From the NCBI RefSeq assembly GCF_000876015.1, contig NZ_BBQM01000029.1:62001-126000 (forward strand): DNA of 64,000 bases, given 5' to 3'. A program made the position numbers and the translations under genes. The stretch is from Cupriavidus basilensis. GTDB taxonomy: Bacteria > Pseudomonadota > Gammaproteobacteria > Burkholderiales > Burkholderiaceae. The notes under the pieces are model-generated. The model did no database searches. It was not told where the DNA came from and saw only the letters and a program-made list of their open reading frames with translations. Below, piece after piece: positions 16,065 to 24,760 of this stretch (within the stretch, counting starts at the first letter, position 1; each line of letters opens with the position of its first letter).

Positions 16065-16802
16065 CTAGCGGCCGTTCTTCTCGCGCCAGGCGGCGAAATC
16101 CAGCCGGCTCTGTTCCTGCGTCGGCGGATAGAGGCCGATGATGGAGCGGCCCTTGTTGACTTCCTCGGTGACGAAATCCTCGAACGCGGTCATTTCCACC
16201 GCCTCGGCGGCGATCTCCTCGGCCAGGTGGCGCGGGATCACGACCACGCCCTCGCCATCGCCGACCATCACGTCGCCGGGGAACACGGCCACGTCGCCGC
16301 AGCCGATCGGGCCGTTGATCTCGATGGCCTGGTGCAGCGTCAGGTTGGTCGGCGCGGACGGGCGCTGGTGGTAGGCGGGGATGGCGAGCCGCGCGATCTC
16401 GGGCGCGTCGCGCAGGCCGCCGTCCGTCACCACGCCGGCCACGCCGCGGCGCATCAGGCGCGTGACCAGGATCGAGCCGGCCGAGGCCGCGCGCGCGTCC
16501 TTGCGGCTGTCGATCACCAGCACCGCGCCCGGCGGGCATTGCTCCACGGCCTGGCGCTGCGGATGGTCGGGGTCCTGGAACACCGTGATCGGGTTGAGGT
16601 CTTCGCGCGCGGGGATGTAGCGCAGCGTGAAGGCCTCGCCGACCATGTTGCCGTGCGCCGGGTTGAGCGGATGCACGTCCTGGAGGAACTGGTTGCGCAG
16701 GCCGCGCTTGAACAGTGCGGTGCACAGCGTGGCGGTGCTGACGGTCTTGAGCTGGTCGCGCGTGCGCGGGCTGAACTGGCTGGTTTCGGTCATGGCGGTC
16801 AT
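16065..16802 (-). CDS. RraA/HMG-aldolase-like family protein
   Basis: 245-residue protein of the RraA-like fold (4-hydroxy-4-methyl-2-oxoglutarate aldolase group). The conserved region DGGLRDAPEIARLAIPAY carries the Arg-Asp pair used for substrate and metal binding, after a glycine-rich strand (GSILVTRLMRRGVAGVVTDG, in part). In catabolic operons such proteins usually act as metal-dependent pyruvate aldolases rather than as RNase E inhibitors. The start at 16802 shares its A with the dehydratase stop (TGATG), implying coupling. Together with the dehydratase it could cleave a 2-keto-3-deoxy acid. This role is inferred from context. Confidence 0.85.
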   Translation of the reverse strand: MTAMTETSQFSPRTRDQLKTVSTATLCTALFKRGLRNQFLQDVHPLNPAHGNMVGEAFTLRYIPAREDLNPITVFQDPDHPQRQAVEQCPPGAVLVIDSRKDARAASAGSILVTRLMRRGVAGVVTDGGLRDAPEIARLAIPAYHQRPSAPTNLTLHQAIEINGPIGCGDVAVFPGDVMVGDGEGVVVIPRHLAEEIAAEAVEMTAFEDFVTEEVNKGRSIIGLYPPTQEQSRLDFAAWREKNGR

Positions 16803-18541
16803 CAGTAGATGCTGGGCTCGCCGCTGGGCGCGCCGAAATCGGTTTGCAGGAAGTCGAAGTCGCAGCCGTCGTTGGCCTGGCGGATGTGCTTGGAGAACAT
16901 CCAGCCGTAACCGCGCCCGAAGCGCGGCGGCGGCGCCGTCCAGGCGGCGCGGCGGCGCGCCAGTTCTTCGTCGGAGACTTCGAGGTGGATGCTGCGGCGG
17001 TCGATGTCCACCGAGATCAGGTCGCCGGTGCGCACCAGCGCGAGCGGGCCGCCGATATACGATTCCGGCGACACGTGCAGGATGCAGGCGCCGTAGCTGG
17101 TGCCGCTCATGCGCGCGTCCGACATGCGCAGCATGTCGCGCACGCCCTGCTTGACCAGCTTCTTGGGGATCGGCAGCATGCCCCACTCGGGCATGCCGGG
17201 GCCGCCCTGCGGGCCGGCGTTGCGCAGGATCAGGATATGGTCGGCGGTGACGTCGAGGCTCTCGTCCTCCACCGCGGCCTTCATCGACGGATAGTCGTCG
17301 AACACCAGCGCCGGGCCGGTGTGCTTGAAGAAACGGCGCTCGCAGGCGCTCGGCTTGATCACGCAGCCGTCCGGCGCGATGTTGCCCTTGAGCACGGCCA
17401 GCGCGCCTTCCTGGTAGAGCGCGTTGTCCGGAGTGCGGATCACGTCGTCGTTGTAGACCTCGGCGCCGGCGATGTTCTCGCCCAGCGTGCGGCCGGTGAC
17501 GGTGAGCGCGTCGAGCTGGAGCTTGTCGCGGATGCGGTTCATCAGCGCGGGCAGGCCGCCGGCGTAGAAGAAATCCTCCATCAGGTACTTGTCGCCGCTG
17601 GGCCGGATGTTGGCGATCACCGGCACGCGGCGGCTGGCCGCGTCGAAGTCTTCCAGGCCGATCTCGCAGCCGGCGCGGCGCGCCATCGCGATCACGTGGA
17701 TGATGGCGTTGGTGGAGCAGCCCATCGCCATCGCCACGGCGATGGCGTTCTCGAACGCGGCGCGCGTCTGGATGCGCGCCGGGGTCAGGTCCTCCCACAC
17801 CATGTCGACGATGCGCCGGCCCGACTCCGAGCACATGCGGATATGGTTGGCGTCGGCGGCGGGAATCGACGAGGCGCCCGGCAGCGTCATGCCGATGGTC
17901 TCCGCGATCGCCGTCATGGTGCTGGCCGTGCCCATCGTCATGCAGGTGCCGTGGCTGCGCGCGATGCCGCCCTCGATGCCGGTCCACTCGGCCTGGCTGA
18001 TGTTGCCGGCGCGGCGCTCGTCCCAGTACTTCCACGCATCCGAGCCCGAGCCCAGCACGTTGCCCTTGTAGTTGCCGCGCAGCATCGGCCCGGCCGGCAC
18101 GTAGATGGCCGGCACGCCGGCGCTGGAGGCGCCCATCAGCAGGCCCGGCGTGGTCTTGTCGCAGCCGCCCATCAGCACGGCGCCGTCGACCGGGTGGGAG
18201 CGGATCAGCTCCTCGGCCTCCATCGCCAGCATGTTCCGGTACAGCATGGTGGTCGGCTTGACCGCGCTCTCGGACAGCGAGATGGCGGGCAGCTCGATCG
18301 GGAAGCCGCCGGCCTGCAGCACGCCGCGCTTGACGTCGTCCACGCGCTGCTTGAAGTGCGAGTGGCACGGATTGATGTCGGACCACGTGTTGATGATGGC
18401 GATGACCGGGCGGTCCAGCCATTCCTCGGGCGCGTAGCCCATCTGCATGATGCGCGAGCGGTGGCCGGAGGAGCGCAGGTCGTCGGGCGCGAACCAGCGC
18501 GCGCTGCGCAATGTCTCGGGCGTCTTCTTTCGGGACGTCAT
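16802..18541 (-). CDS. IlvD/Edd-family dehydratase, probably sugar-acid (aldonate) type
   Basis: 579-residue iron-sulfur dehydratase. Cluster cysteines are in INPCHSH, GGCDKTTPG and GTCMTMGTASTM. Length and neighbours fit the L-arabonate/D-xylonate dehydratase subgroup better than branched-chain amino acid IlvD, whose isoleucine/valine partners are absent. It would convert an aldonate to a 2-keto-3-deoxy acid in the cytoplasm. It is the first gene of a three-gene operon with an RraA-like aldolase and a hydroxyacid dehydrogenase. It diverges from a GntR gene, with a perfect 16-bp palindrome between them. The exact sugar acid is not known. Confidence 0.88.
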   Translation of the reverse strand: MTSRKKTPETLRSARWFAPDDLRSSGHRSRIMQMGYAPEEWLDRPVIAIINTWSDINPCHSHFKQRVDDVKRGVLQAGGFPIELPAISLSESAVKPTTMLYRNMLAMEAEELIRSHPVDGAVLMGGCDKTTPGLLMGASSAGVPAIYVPAGPMLRGNYKGNVLGSGSDAWKYWDERRAGNISQAEWTGIEGGIARSHGTCMTMGTASTMTAIAETIGMTLPGASSIPAADANHIRMCSESGRRIVDMVWEDLTPARIQTRAAFENAIAVAMAMGCSTNAIIHVIAMARRAGCEIGLEDFDAASRRVPVIANIRPSGDKYLMEDFFYAGGLPALMNRIRDKLQLDALTVTGRTLGENIAGAEVYNDDVIRTPDNALYQEGALAVLKGNIAPDGCVIKPSACERRFFKHTGPALVFDDYPSMKAAVEDESLDVTADHILILRNAGPQGGPGMPEWGMLPIPKKLVKQGVRDMLRMSDARMSGTSYGACILHVSPESYIGGPLALVRTGDLISVDIDRRSIHLEVSDEELARRRAAWTAPPPRFGRGYGWMFSKHIRQANDGCDFDFLQTDFGAPSGEPSIY

Positions 18542-18621
18542 TGTCTCTTCCTGGGATGTTCGTCGTGGGCCTCCGCCGGCAGCAGAGGTATGACATCTGA
18601 TAGGATGGCGGCCAATTAGAG

Positions 18622-18637
18622 CACTAATATATTAGTG
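18622..18637. promoter_or_regulatory. Perfect 16-bp palindrome, probable GntR operator
   Basis: CACTAATATATTAGTG is a perfect palindrome in a strongly AT-rich patch, 81 bp upstream of the dehydratase start and 178 bp upstream of the GntR start. It is the best candidate operator for the divergent GntR protein controlling the sugar-acid operon. Confidence 0.6.
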
Positions 18638-18814
18638 TGTCAAACCAAGGGCGTTTGCTCTAGAATGCGGGGCAGCGGGCCTCGCCGCGGCTGCGCCACG
18701 CGCAGCCAAGCGTAAGTGCACCACAGCGCGTGGCGCTGCGCCCCCGCCTTTTGCCAAACCTGATATTCCGGATACGCATACCGCCGCGTGCCCCCCGACA
18801 AAGACCGCCGCCCG

Positions 18815-19510
18815 ATGGAAGCCACCGCCGCGCACATCCAGTTCCAGTTCGACCGCACGCGCCATGCCGCGCCGCAGGTGTTCGAGCACATGCGCGAGCA
18901 GATCATCTCGATGGCGCTCACGCCCGGCACGGTGCTCTCGCGCACCGACCTGGCCGCGCGGTACGGCATCAGCCAGACGCCGGTGCGCGACGCGCTGATG
19001 CGCCTGAGCGAGGAAGGGCTGGTCGACATCTTCCCGCAGCACGCCACCGTGGTCAGCCCGATCAGCATCGCGCTGGCCCGGCAGGCGCATTTCCTGCGCC
19101 GCTCGGTCGAGGTGGAGATCGTGCGCACGCTGGCCGGGGCGCCGGACGCCGCGCTGGCCGAGCGCCTGCGCCAGATGGTGGCGCGCCAGCAGGCGCTGCT
19201 GCCCGCCCCGGACTTCGCCGAATTCGCCCAGCTCGACCTGGCCTTCCACCGCCAGATGTACGACGCCGCGCAGGTGCCAGACCTGTGGCTGCTGGTGCGC
19301 CGCCAGAGCGGCCACCTGGACCGCCTGCGGCGCCTGCACCTGCCGATTCCCGGCAAGGCCGGCGCCGTGGTGGCGGACCATGCCGCCATCGTCGATGCCA
19401 TCGCGCGCGGCGACGTGGACGAGGCGCAGGCCAGCCTGCGGCGGCATCTGTCGGGTACGCTTGCTAATCTTGAGGAGATACGGGGGAGGTATGGGGATTA
19501 TTTGGAGTAG
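18815..19510 (+). CDS. GntR-family regulator, FCD type
   Basis: 231-residue FadR-type repressor. The winged-helix domain spans about 15-80 (SRTDLAARYGISQTPVRDAL), and the FCD domain runs from about 88 with AFHRQMYDAA and VADHAAIVDAIARGD carrying the usual Asp/His metal ligands. The ATG at 18815 was chosen; an in-frame GTG at 18788 would add 9 residues without a better ribosome binding site. It diverges from the IlvD-RraA-dehydrogenase operon and probably represses it in answer to a sugar-acid intermediate. Its stop lies just before the large inverted-repeat element. Confidence 0.92.
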   Translation: MEATAAHIQFQFDRTRHAAPQVFEHMREQIISMALTPGTVLSRTDLAARYGISQTPVRDALMRLSEEGLVDIFPQHATVVSPISIALARQAHFLRRSVEVEIVRTLAGAPDAALAERLRQMVARQQALLPAPDFAEFAQLDLAFHRQMYDAAQVPDLWLLVRRQSGHLDRLRRLHLPIPGKAGAVVADHAAIVDAIARGDVDEAQASLRRHLSGTLANLEEIRGRYGDYLE

Positions 19511-19534
19511 AGGGAGTTTTGGGATTTGAAGTGT

Positions 19535-20318
19535 CAAAGTCAAAGGCTTTAACTTCAAAGTCAAATTCAAAGGCTGAACGTCAAAATCAAAGTCAAAGGC
19601 TTTCGCTCCCCCGGAGCGACCTACTTTCTTTTCCCCGAAAAGAAAGTAGGCAAAGAAAGCGGGCTGCCTGGCCGGCAGGGGCAGAAACGTTGGGGTTTCT
19701 TGTTGTTGGTGGTTTCGTGGTGGGGCCTGTGGTTCTGCTGGCATCCTGCCGTTACCGGTGCGAGCGGCCACGATCTGGCTGGCGGTATGGGTTTCGGGGT
19801 CAGACCTATGATGGCAGGCGCACTGCTGGTTTGGGCATCTGCCGTTACCGGTTTTGGCCACCCCGACATAGCACCCTCATGGTTTCGTGGTGGGCGTGGT
19901 GGACCGGGGCGCGGGTGTCAGTGGGTACTCTTGCATTGGGGCCACCGTGCCCACCACGAAACCAGTACCGTCCCTATGCCGTGTGCATCCGCCCCGGTCG
20001 CGGCAGCAGCTTGAAGGGCCTGGGCCACCGCCATCATGCAGCGCCACCACGAATCCAACACCATCCGCAAGATAGTGGCCACCAAAACCGGTACCGGCAG
20101 AATCCCAGCAGAACCACCACCCCCACCACGAAACCACCAACCTCAGCAACTCTGTTCGGCTCTGCCCCTGCCGGCCAGGCAGTCCGCTTTCTTGGCTTAC
20201 TTTCTTTTCGGATAAAAGAAAGTAAGTCGCGCCGGGGGCGCGAAAGCCTTTGACTTTAAGCTTTTGAAGTTGAAGTTGAAGTTGAAGTTGACTTTGAAGC
20301 CGAAGTTAAGCCTTTAAC
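19535..20318. repeat. Large nested inverted-repeat element, non-coding
   Basis: A stretch of about 785 bp without convincing genes, built as imperfect mirror-image arms of about 225 bp (roughly 19535-19760 and 20087-20318). An identical 22-mer occurs at 19664-19685 and, reversed, at 20161-20182. Each arm holds its own hairpin (19621-19649, 12-bp stem CTACTTTCTTTT; 20196-20226, 13-bp stem). The outer ends consist of TCAAAG/TTGAAG-type short repeats, including four exact TTGAAG copies at 20264-20287. The motif GGTTTCGTGGTGGG occurs twice forward (near 19711 and 19881) and twice reversed (near 19950 and 20121). CTGCCGTTACCGGT-like segments recur at 19746, 19838 and, reversed, near 20087. No transposase or terminal target duplication was seen. 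Confidence 0.85.
19881..19963. repeat. Inner inverted repeat of the nested element
   Basis: A 22-base arm beginning GGTTTCGTGGTGGG (19881-19902) pairs, with two mismatches, with its reverse complement at 19942-19963 around a 39-base loop. This is the central stem-loop of the larger element. Confidence 0.8.
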
Positions 20319-20332
20319 TTTAAAACCCTGAA

Positions 20333-20560
20333 TCAAAATCTACCCAAAAAATCCCGAAATCCCACCGTGCGCGCCAGCACAATAGCCTGCAGCCAGTTCT
20401 CCAGCGCAAGCCTGGCAAAAACACTCGTAATGTGATTCCTCACGGTCTTTTCGCGCAACCCCAGGTACGCGGCGACCCGCCGCGTTGTCGCGGCCTTGCG
20501 CGATCAGCCCCATGATGTCGCGCTCGCGCGGCGTGAGCACGGCATGCAGCACCAACGTGG
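20333..20560 (-). pseudogene. LuxR-type DNA-binding domain remnant, frameshifted
   Basis: Reading the minus strand, LTPRERDIMGLIAQGRD starts a typical LuxR helix-turn-helix domain. The continuation is in another frame: TTRRVAAYLGLREKTVRNHI, then TSVFARLALENWLQAIVLAR, to a stop at 20333-20335. The two halves fit the family consensus only if one frameshift near 20485-20495 is allowed. No receiver or sensor domain is recognisable upstream. It is therefore a degraded 3' end of a regulator gene, lying between the nested repeat element and the Bug receptor gene. A sequencing error is an alternative explanation. Confidence 0.7.
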
Positions 20561-20656
20561 GGCGCGCCGGCCCGGGGTTGGGCCACCGCGTGCCGCCTGT
20601 AGATTGGCAAAGGAACGGCGCGCGGCGGACCGCGCCGCCGCCGGGCCTTGCCGCAC

Positions 20657-21649
20657 TCAGTCGAGCGTGATGTGCGAGTCGTTGATGACCTTGCGCCATT
20701 TGGCGGTTTCGCTGCGCATCTTGTTGGCCAGCACCTCGGGCGGGCCGCCGGCCATCTCGAAGCCCATGCCGACCAGCTTGGCCTTGACCTCTTCGTCCTT
20801 GAGGGCGTGATCGAAGGCGTGGTTCAGCTTGGCGATGATGGGCGCGGGCGTGCCGGCCGGCGCCAGGAAGCCGTACCAGCCCACCAGCTCGTAGCCGGGC
20901 GCGCCGGACTCAGCCACCGTGGGCAGGTTCGGCAACTGGGGCAGGCGGCTTGCCGTGGTCACGGCGAGCGCGCGCAGCTTGCCTTCCTTCACCAGCGGAT
21001 AGGCTTCCGGCAGGATGGCGAACATCACCGTGGTCTGTCCACCCACGAGGTCGGTCAGCGCCGGCACGCCGCCCTTGTACGGCACATGCGACAGCGTCGG
21101 CAGGCCCACGGTCTTCTTGTACAGCTCGCCGCCCAGGTGCGCCGGCGTGCCGTTGCCGGAAGAGGCATAGGCAACCTGCGACGCATTGCTCTTGAGGTAC
21201 GCCGGCAGCTCCTTCATCGTCTTGACCGGCACCGAGTTGCCGACCACCACCAGGCTCGGCAGCAGCGTGGCGAGGATGATCGGGGAGAAGTCCTTGTCGG
21301 GCGAGTAGGGCAGGGTCTTGTACAGGCTCGGGTTCACCGCGAGCGCCGTGGAGGTGCCGAGGAACAGCGTGTAGCCGTCGGCCGGCGACTTGGCGACGTA
21401 GCTCGCGCCGATGTTGCCGCTGGCGCCGGGGCGGTTCTCGACCACCACGGTCTGGCCGATCTGCTCGCCGACCTTCTGGCCCAGCACGCGGGCCAGCAGG
21501 TCGGTGGAGCCGCCGGCCGGATAGGGGACGATGATTCTCACCGGCTGCTTGCCGGGATAGTCGGAGGGCGCCTCCGCCGCGGCAGCGGCGTTCGCGAAAC
21601 AACCTGCGGATGCCAGCGCCAGTAGCACGGGGGCAATCTTTCCAAACAT
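20657..21649 (-). CDS. Bug/TctC-family periplasmic receptor
   Basis: 330-residue solute-binding protein. A signal peptide of about 26 residues (MFGKIAPVLLALASAGCFAN, then AAAAAEA) is followed by PVRIIVPYPAGGSTDLLAR, ENRPGASGN and a C-terminal Bug fold. The ATG at 21649 has GGAGAG 8 bases upstream. No membrane TctA/TctB partners lie nearby. A LysR regulator diverges from it 485 bp away, so the pair may respond to the same acid. The ligand is unknown. Confidence 0.92.
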   Translation of the reverse strand: MFGKIAPVLLALASAGCFANAAAAAEAPSDYPGKQPVRIIVPYPAGGSTDLLARVLGQKVGEQIGQTVVVENRPGASGNIGASYVAKSPADGYTLFLGTSTALAVNPSLYKTLPYSPDKDFSPIILATLLPSLVVVGNSVPVKTMKELPAYLKSNASQVAYASSGNGTPAHLGGELYKKTVGLPTLSHVPYKGGVPALTDLVGGQTTVMFAILPEAYPLVKEGKLRALAVTTASRLPQLPNLPTVAESGAPGYELVGWYGFLAPAGTPAPIIAKLNHAFDHALKDEEVKAKLVGMGFEMAGGPPEVLANKMRSETAKWRKVINDSHITLD

Positions 21650-22134
21650 GACTCTCTCTCCATGATGCGATCCGGGCCGTTCATCAGGACCGGAGTGGGG
21701 TTGGGAACTGGAAAGAAGTGCTGGAGCATAGTGAGACAACCTGCCCGCAAAGGCGGACGGTCGTTCTCTTTTTCTGGAACATCATCTGCGTGCAAGCACC
21801 GTGCCGGCTGCCTGGGAAAGGGCGTCCGGCACAGGCATTGCCTCATCAGTCAGGTCGATTCTAGGGAGTTTGACTAATGAGCACTACTGAAAACTTACGA
21901 TGAACTAATCACGACCAGCGATAAGTCGGGCACCCTGCGCGGGCGCCGCCGCGGCTTGCGGCCAGGGGCCGCAAGGCATTCGGCACGGGTGATTGGTTTT
22001 TGTTGATTGTTCGTTTTCGGCGATATAACATCGGCCGCATCCCTCGCCGGATTCCCGGTGTCGCATCCCCGGCAGCGCATTCCCCGCGCCCGGGCATGGC
22101 GACCGCGCCGCGGCGTCCCATTCTCCCGTTCCCC
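21650..22134. other. 485-bp intergenic region between Bug receptor and LysR genes
   Basis: Divergent promoter region. Around 21855-22030 the sequence is richer in A and T (for example TTTTTGTTGATTGTTCG near 21996), as expected for promoters and LysR binding sites. No operator could be fixed with confidence and no gene was seen. Confidence 0.5.
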
Positions 22135-23112
22135 ATGAGCAGAAATATCTCCCTGCGGCACCTGCGCTGTTTCGTCGAGGTGGCCAATGCCGGGTCCTTC
22201 ACCACGGCCTCCGCGCGCCTGTTCGTCACGCAGTCGGCGCTGACCGCCACCATCCAGCAGTTCGAGGAGGCGGTCGGCCTGAAGCTGTTCGACCGCAACA
22301 CGCGGCGCGTGGTCATGACCCAGGAAGCCATGCGCTTCAAGGACGAGGCCGACAAGATCCTCAAGGAGTTCGACAGCGCCATCGCCGACCTGCAGTCGTT
22401 CGCGCAGGGCCAGCAGGGCCACATCCGCATCGCGGCGGCGGCCTCGGTCATCTATCAGTTCCTGGTCAAGTCGATCGCCACGTTCCGGCGGGAATACCCG
22501 AACGTCACCTTCTCGCTGCGCGACGCCGGCGCGGAGCAGGTCGAGCAACTGGTGATCGACGGCGAGCTCGATTTCGCCATCACCAGCAAGCACAAGGGTT
22601 TCGACGACCTGGACTACACGCCGCTGCTGGAAGACCGGTTCGGCGTGGTGTGCCGCGCGGACTATGCGCTGGCGTCGGGCACGGGGCCGCTGCGGTGGGC
22701 CGACCTGAAGTCGAAGGATTTCGTCGCATTCACGGCGGACACCGGCATCGGCACGTTCCTGGCGCACAACGCCGGGCAGTGGCCAGTGTTCCAGGGCAGC
22801 CACGACGAGATCTCGAGCACGACCTCGCTGTTCGCGGTGCTCAGCGAAGGCGGCAGCTTCTCGATCGTGCCGGCGCTGGCGGCCAGGGTGGCGGGTTTCA
22901 ACGAGCTGTCGTTCCGCGAGCTGCGCGGGCCGGTGCTGTCGCGCGAGATCTGCCTGATCACGCGGCGGCTGCGCTCGCTGTCGCCGAGTTCCCAGCGCAT
23001 GCTCGACGTCATCCTCGACACCATCAGGCAGCATCCGCTGCCCGACGGCGTGGCGATGATCGAGGCGGCCGCGGCGCGGCGCCCCCGCAAGGGCGCCGCG
23101 AAGCCGGCCTAG
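22135..23112 (+). CDS. LysR-family transcriptional regulator
   Basis: 325-residue LysR-type regulator. The winged helix spans about 3-62 (LRHLRCFVEVANAGSFTTAS, then TQSALTATIQQFEEAVG), a linker helix follows, and a periplasmic-binding-like effector domain runs from about 92 (GHIRIAAAASVIYQF) to 295. A C-terminal Arg/Ala-rich tail is atypical. The ATG at 22135 places the helix-turn-helix at the normal distance; an in-frame ATG at 22096 would add 13 residues. It diverges from a Bug receptor gene and converges with the hydantoinase operon; control of the Bug gene is the more likely role. Confidence 0.92.
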   Translation: MSRNISLRHLRCFVEVANAGSFTTASARLFVTQSALTATIQQFEEAVGLKLFDRNTRRVVMTQEAMRFKDEADKILKEFDSAIADLQSFAQGQQGHIRIAAAASVIYQFLVKSIATFRREYPNVTFSLRDAGAEQVEQLVIDGELDFAITSKHKGFDDLDYTPLLEDRFGVVCRADYALASGTGPLRWADLKSKDFVAFTADTGIGTFLAHNAGQWPVFQGSHDEISSTTSLFAVLSEGGSFSIVPALAARVAGFNELSFRELRGPVLSREICLITRRLRSLSPSSQRMLDVILDTIRQHPLPDGVAMIEAAAARRPRKGAAKPA

Positions 23113-23134
23113 CCGGCGCCGGGCCGGGGCGCGC

Positions 23135-24760
23135 TCAGAGCGCGTATTGATGCTCGCGGTCGTGCGCGACGAGGCGCGGGTCGCGCGCCGCGCGCGGGCC
23201 GTAGCCGCCGCCGCCGGGCGTGCGCAGGATGACCTCGTCGCCCGGTTCCAGCACCTGGGGCCGGCGCGAGTCGATGGCGCGGCCGTTGATCAGCACTTCC
23301 CCGCACGCGCCGGGCGCGCCGCCGCCCAGGCCGGGCGCGGGCACCTGCAGCCGCTCGGTCAGGAACACGATCGACAGCGGCGTGCGGTGCTGGCTCACGA
23401 AGCAGATCTCCTCGCCCAGGCCGCCGCGGAAGCGGCCTTCGCCGCCGGAACCCTCGCGCAGCGTCTTGTACTTGAAGAACAGCGGCGCGTCGCGCTCGGC
23501 CACCTCCACCGGCGTGGGCGAGATATTGCTCGGCCACGACATCACCGAGGCGCCGTCCTTGCCCGCCGTCGCGCCCAGGCCGCCGTTGTAGAACAGCACC
23601 GTGGCGAAGGGCTTGCCGTCGTCGCGGGTGCCGCTCAGGTTGGCGATCCACAGCGGCGAGCCCACGCCCGCCATGACCTTCTCGGGCAGGATCTGGTACA
23701 TCGCGCCGAAGATCACGGTCGGCACGTAGTGGCCCGTGCACGAGCGCCCGCCCACCGGCGCCGGCGAGCGCGGGTTGAGGATGCTGCCTTCCGGCGCCAC
23801 CGCGCGGATGGGGCGGAACAGGCCGTCGTTGTTGGGCAGGTCCGGCAGCAGCAGGCACTTGATGGCGTAGACCGTCATCGCGCTGGTGTACGACAGCACG
23901 CAGTTGATGCCGCGCGGCTGCTGCGGCGACGTGCCGGCGAAATCGCACTCGATCTCGCCGTCCTTCACGCGCACCGCCACCACGTAGCGGAAGCGCTGGT
24001 CGAAGCCGTCGGTCTCCATCTCGTAGTGGTATTCGCCCTCGGGCAGCCGGGCGATGGCCTGGCGCATGGCGGCCTCGCTGCGCTCGAACAGCGCGTGGGC
24101 GAGGTCGTCGATGCCCGGCAGCGCGTATTCGGTGAGGATCTCGTCGAGCCGGCGCGAGATCAGCTCCACCGCGCCCACCTGCGACCAGATGTCGCCCACG
24201 GTCTGCTCGGGCGTGCGCACGTTGGTGCGGATCAGCGACAGCAGCGTCTCGTCGGCCTGGCCCTCGCGCAGCAGGTGCATCATCGGGATGTGGAAGCCTT
24301 CCTCGAACAGCTCGCGCGCGTCCACCGAGCGGATCTTGCCGCCGATGTCCGGCACGTGGCCGGCGGTCGCCGCGAAGCCGGTCAGCACGCCCTGGTGGAA
24401 CAGCGGCTTGACCAGGCACACGTCGTTCAGGTGGCCGGTGCCGATCCACGGGTTGTTGGTGATGTAGATGTCGCCCGGGCGCATCGCCTGCGCGCCGATG
24501 CGGGCGATGGCCGCCTGCACCGTGCGCGGCAGCGTGCCGATGAACGAGGGGATGCTGCCGCTGTTCTCGGCCAGCGAGCGCCCCTGCGAGTCGGTGATGA
24601 CCACCGCGAAATCGTTGGCCTCCGTGGACAGCGTCGAGAACGAGGTCCGCACGATCAGCTTGGCGGCTTCGTTGACCACCGAGCGCACGCGCGTCCAGAA
24701 GACTTCGAGGAAGATCGGGTCGGCGGCCGCGCCGCCGTGGGTTTGCCTGTCGCTTGTCAT
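23135..24760 (-). CDS. Hydantoinase B / acetone-carboxylase-type subunit (HyuB family)
   Basis: 541-residue HyuB-type subunit of an ATP-dependent hydantoinase/oxoprolinase-like enzyme. Features include an N-terminal DPIFLEVFWTRVRSVVNEAA and the central glycine-rich KDGASVMSWPSNISPTPVEVAE segment (both given in part), ending with a conserved GGGGYGPRAARDP. Its ATG overlaps the stop of the HyuA gene by four bases. HyuA and HyuB normally act together to open cyclic amides or carboxylate ketones using ATP. The specific substrate (hydantoin, oxoproline or other) cannot be told. Confidence 0.9.
   Translation of the reverse strand: MTSDRQTHGGAAADPIFLEVFWTRVRSVVNEAAKLIVRTSFSTLSTEANDFAVVITDSQGRSLAENSGSIPSFIGTLPRTVQAAIARIGAQAMRPGDIYITNNPWIGTGHLNDVCLVKPLFHQGVLTGFAATAGHVPDIGGKIRSVDARELFEEGFHIPMMHLLREGQADETLLSLIRTNVRTPEQTVGDIWSQVGAVELISRRLDEILTEYALPGIDDLAHALFERSEAAMRQAIARLPEGEYHYEMETDGFDQRFRYVVAVRVKDGEIECDFAGTSPQQPRGINCVLSYTSAMTVYAIKCLLLPDLPNNDGLFRPIRAVAPEGSILNPRSPAPVGGRSCTGHYVPTVIFGAMYQILPEKVMAGVGSPLWIANLSGTRDDGKPFATVLFYNGGLGATAGKDGASVMSWPSNISPTPVEVAERDAPLFFKYKTLREGSGGEGRFRGGLGEEICFVSQHRTPLSIVFLTERLQVPAPGLGGGAPGACGEVLINGRAIDSRRPQVLEPGDEVILRTPGGGGYGPRAARDPRLVAHDREHQYAL

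Noticed and set aside
19519..20253. Open frames through the nested inverted repeat
   Set aside because: Their sequences only mirror the repeat arms, and frames on both strands are equally open; no start signals.
20264..20287. TTGAAG repeats considered as a CRISPR-like or coding heptad repeat
   Set aside because: Only four 6-bp units without spacers or cas genes; part of the inverted-repeat ends.
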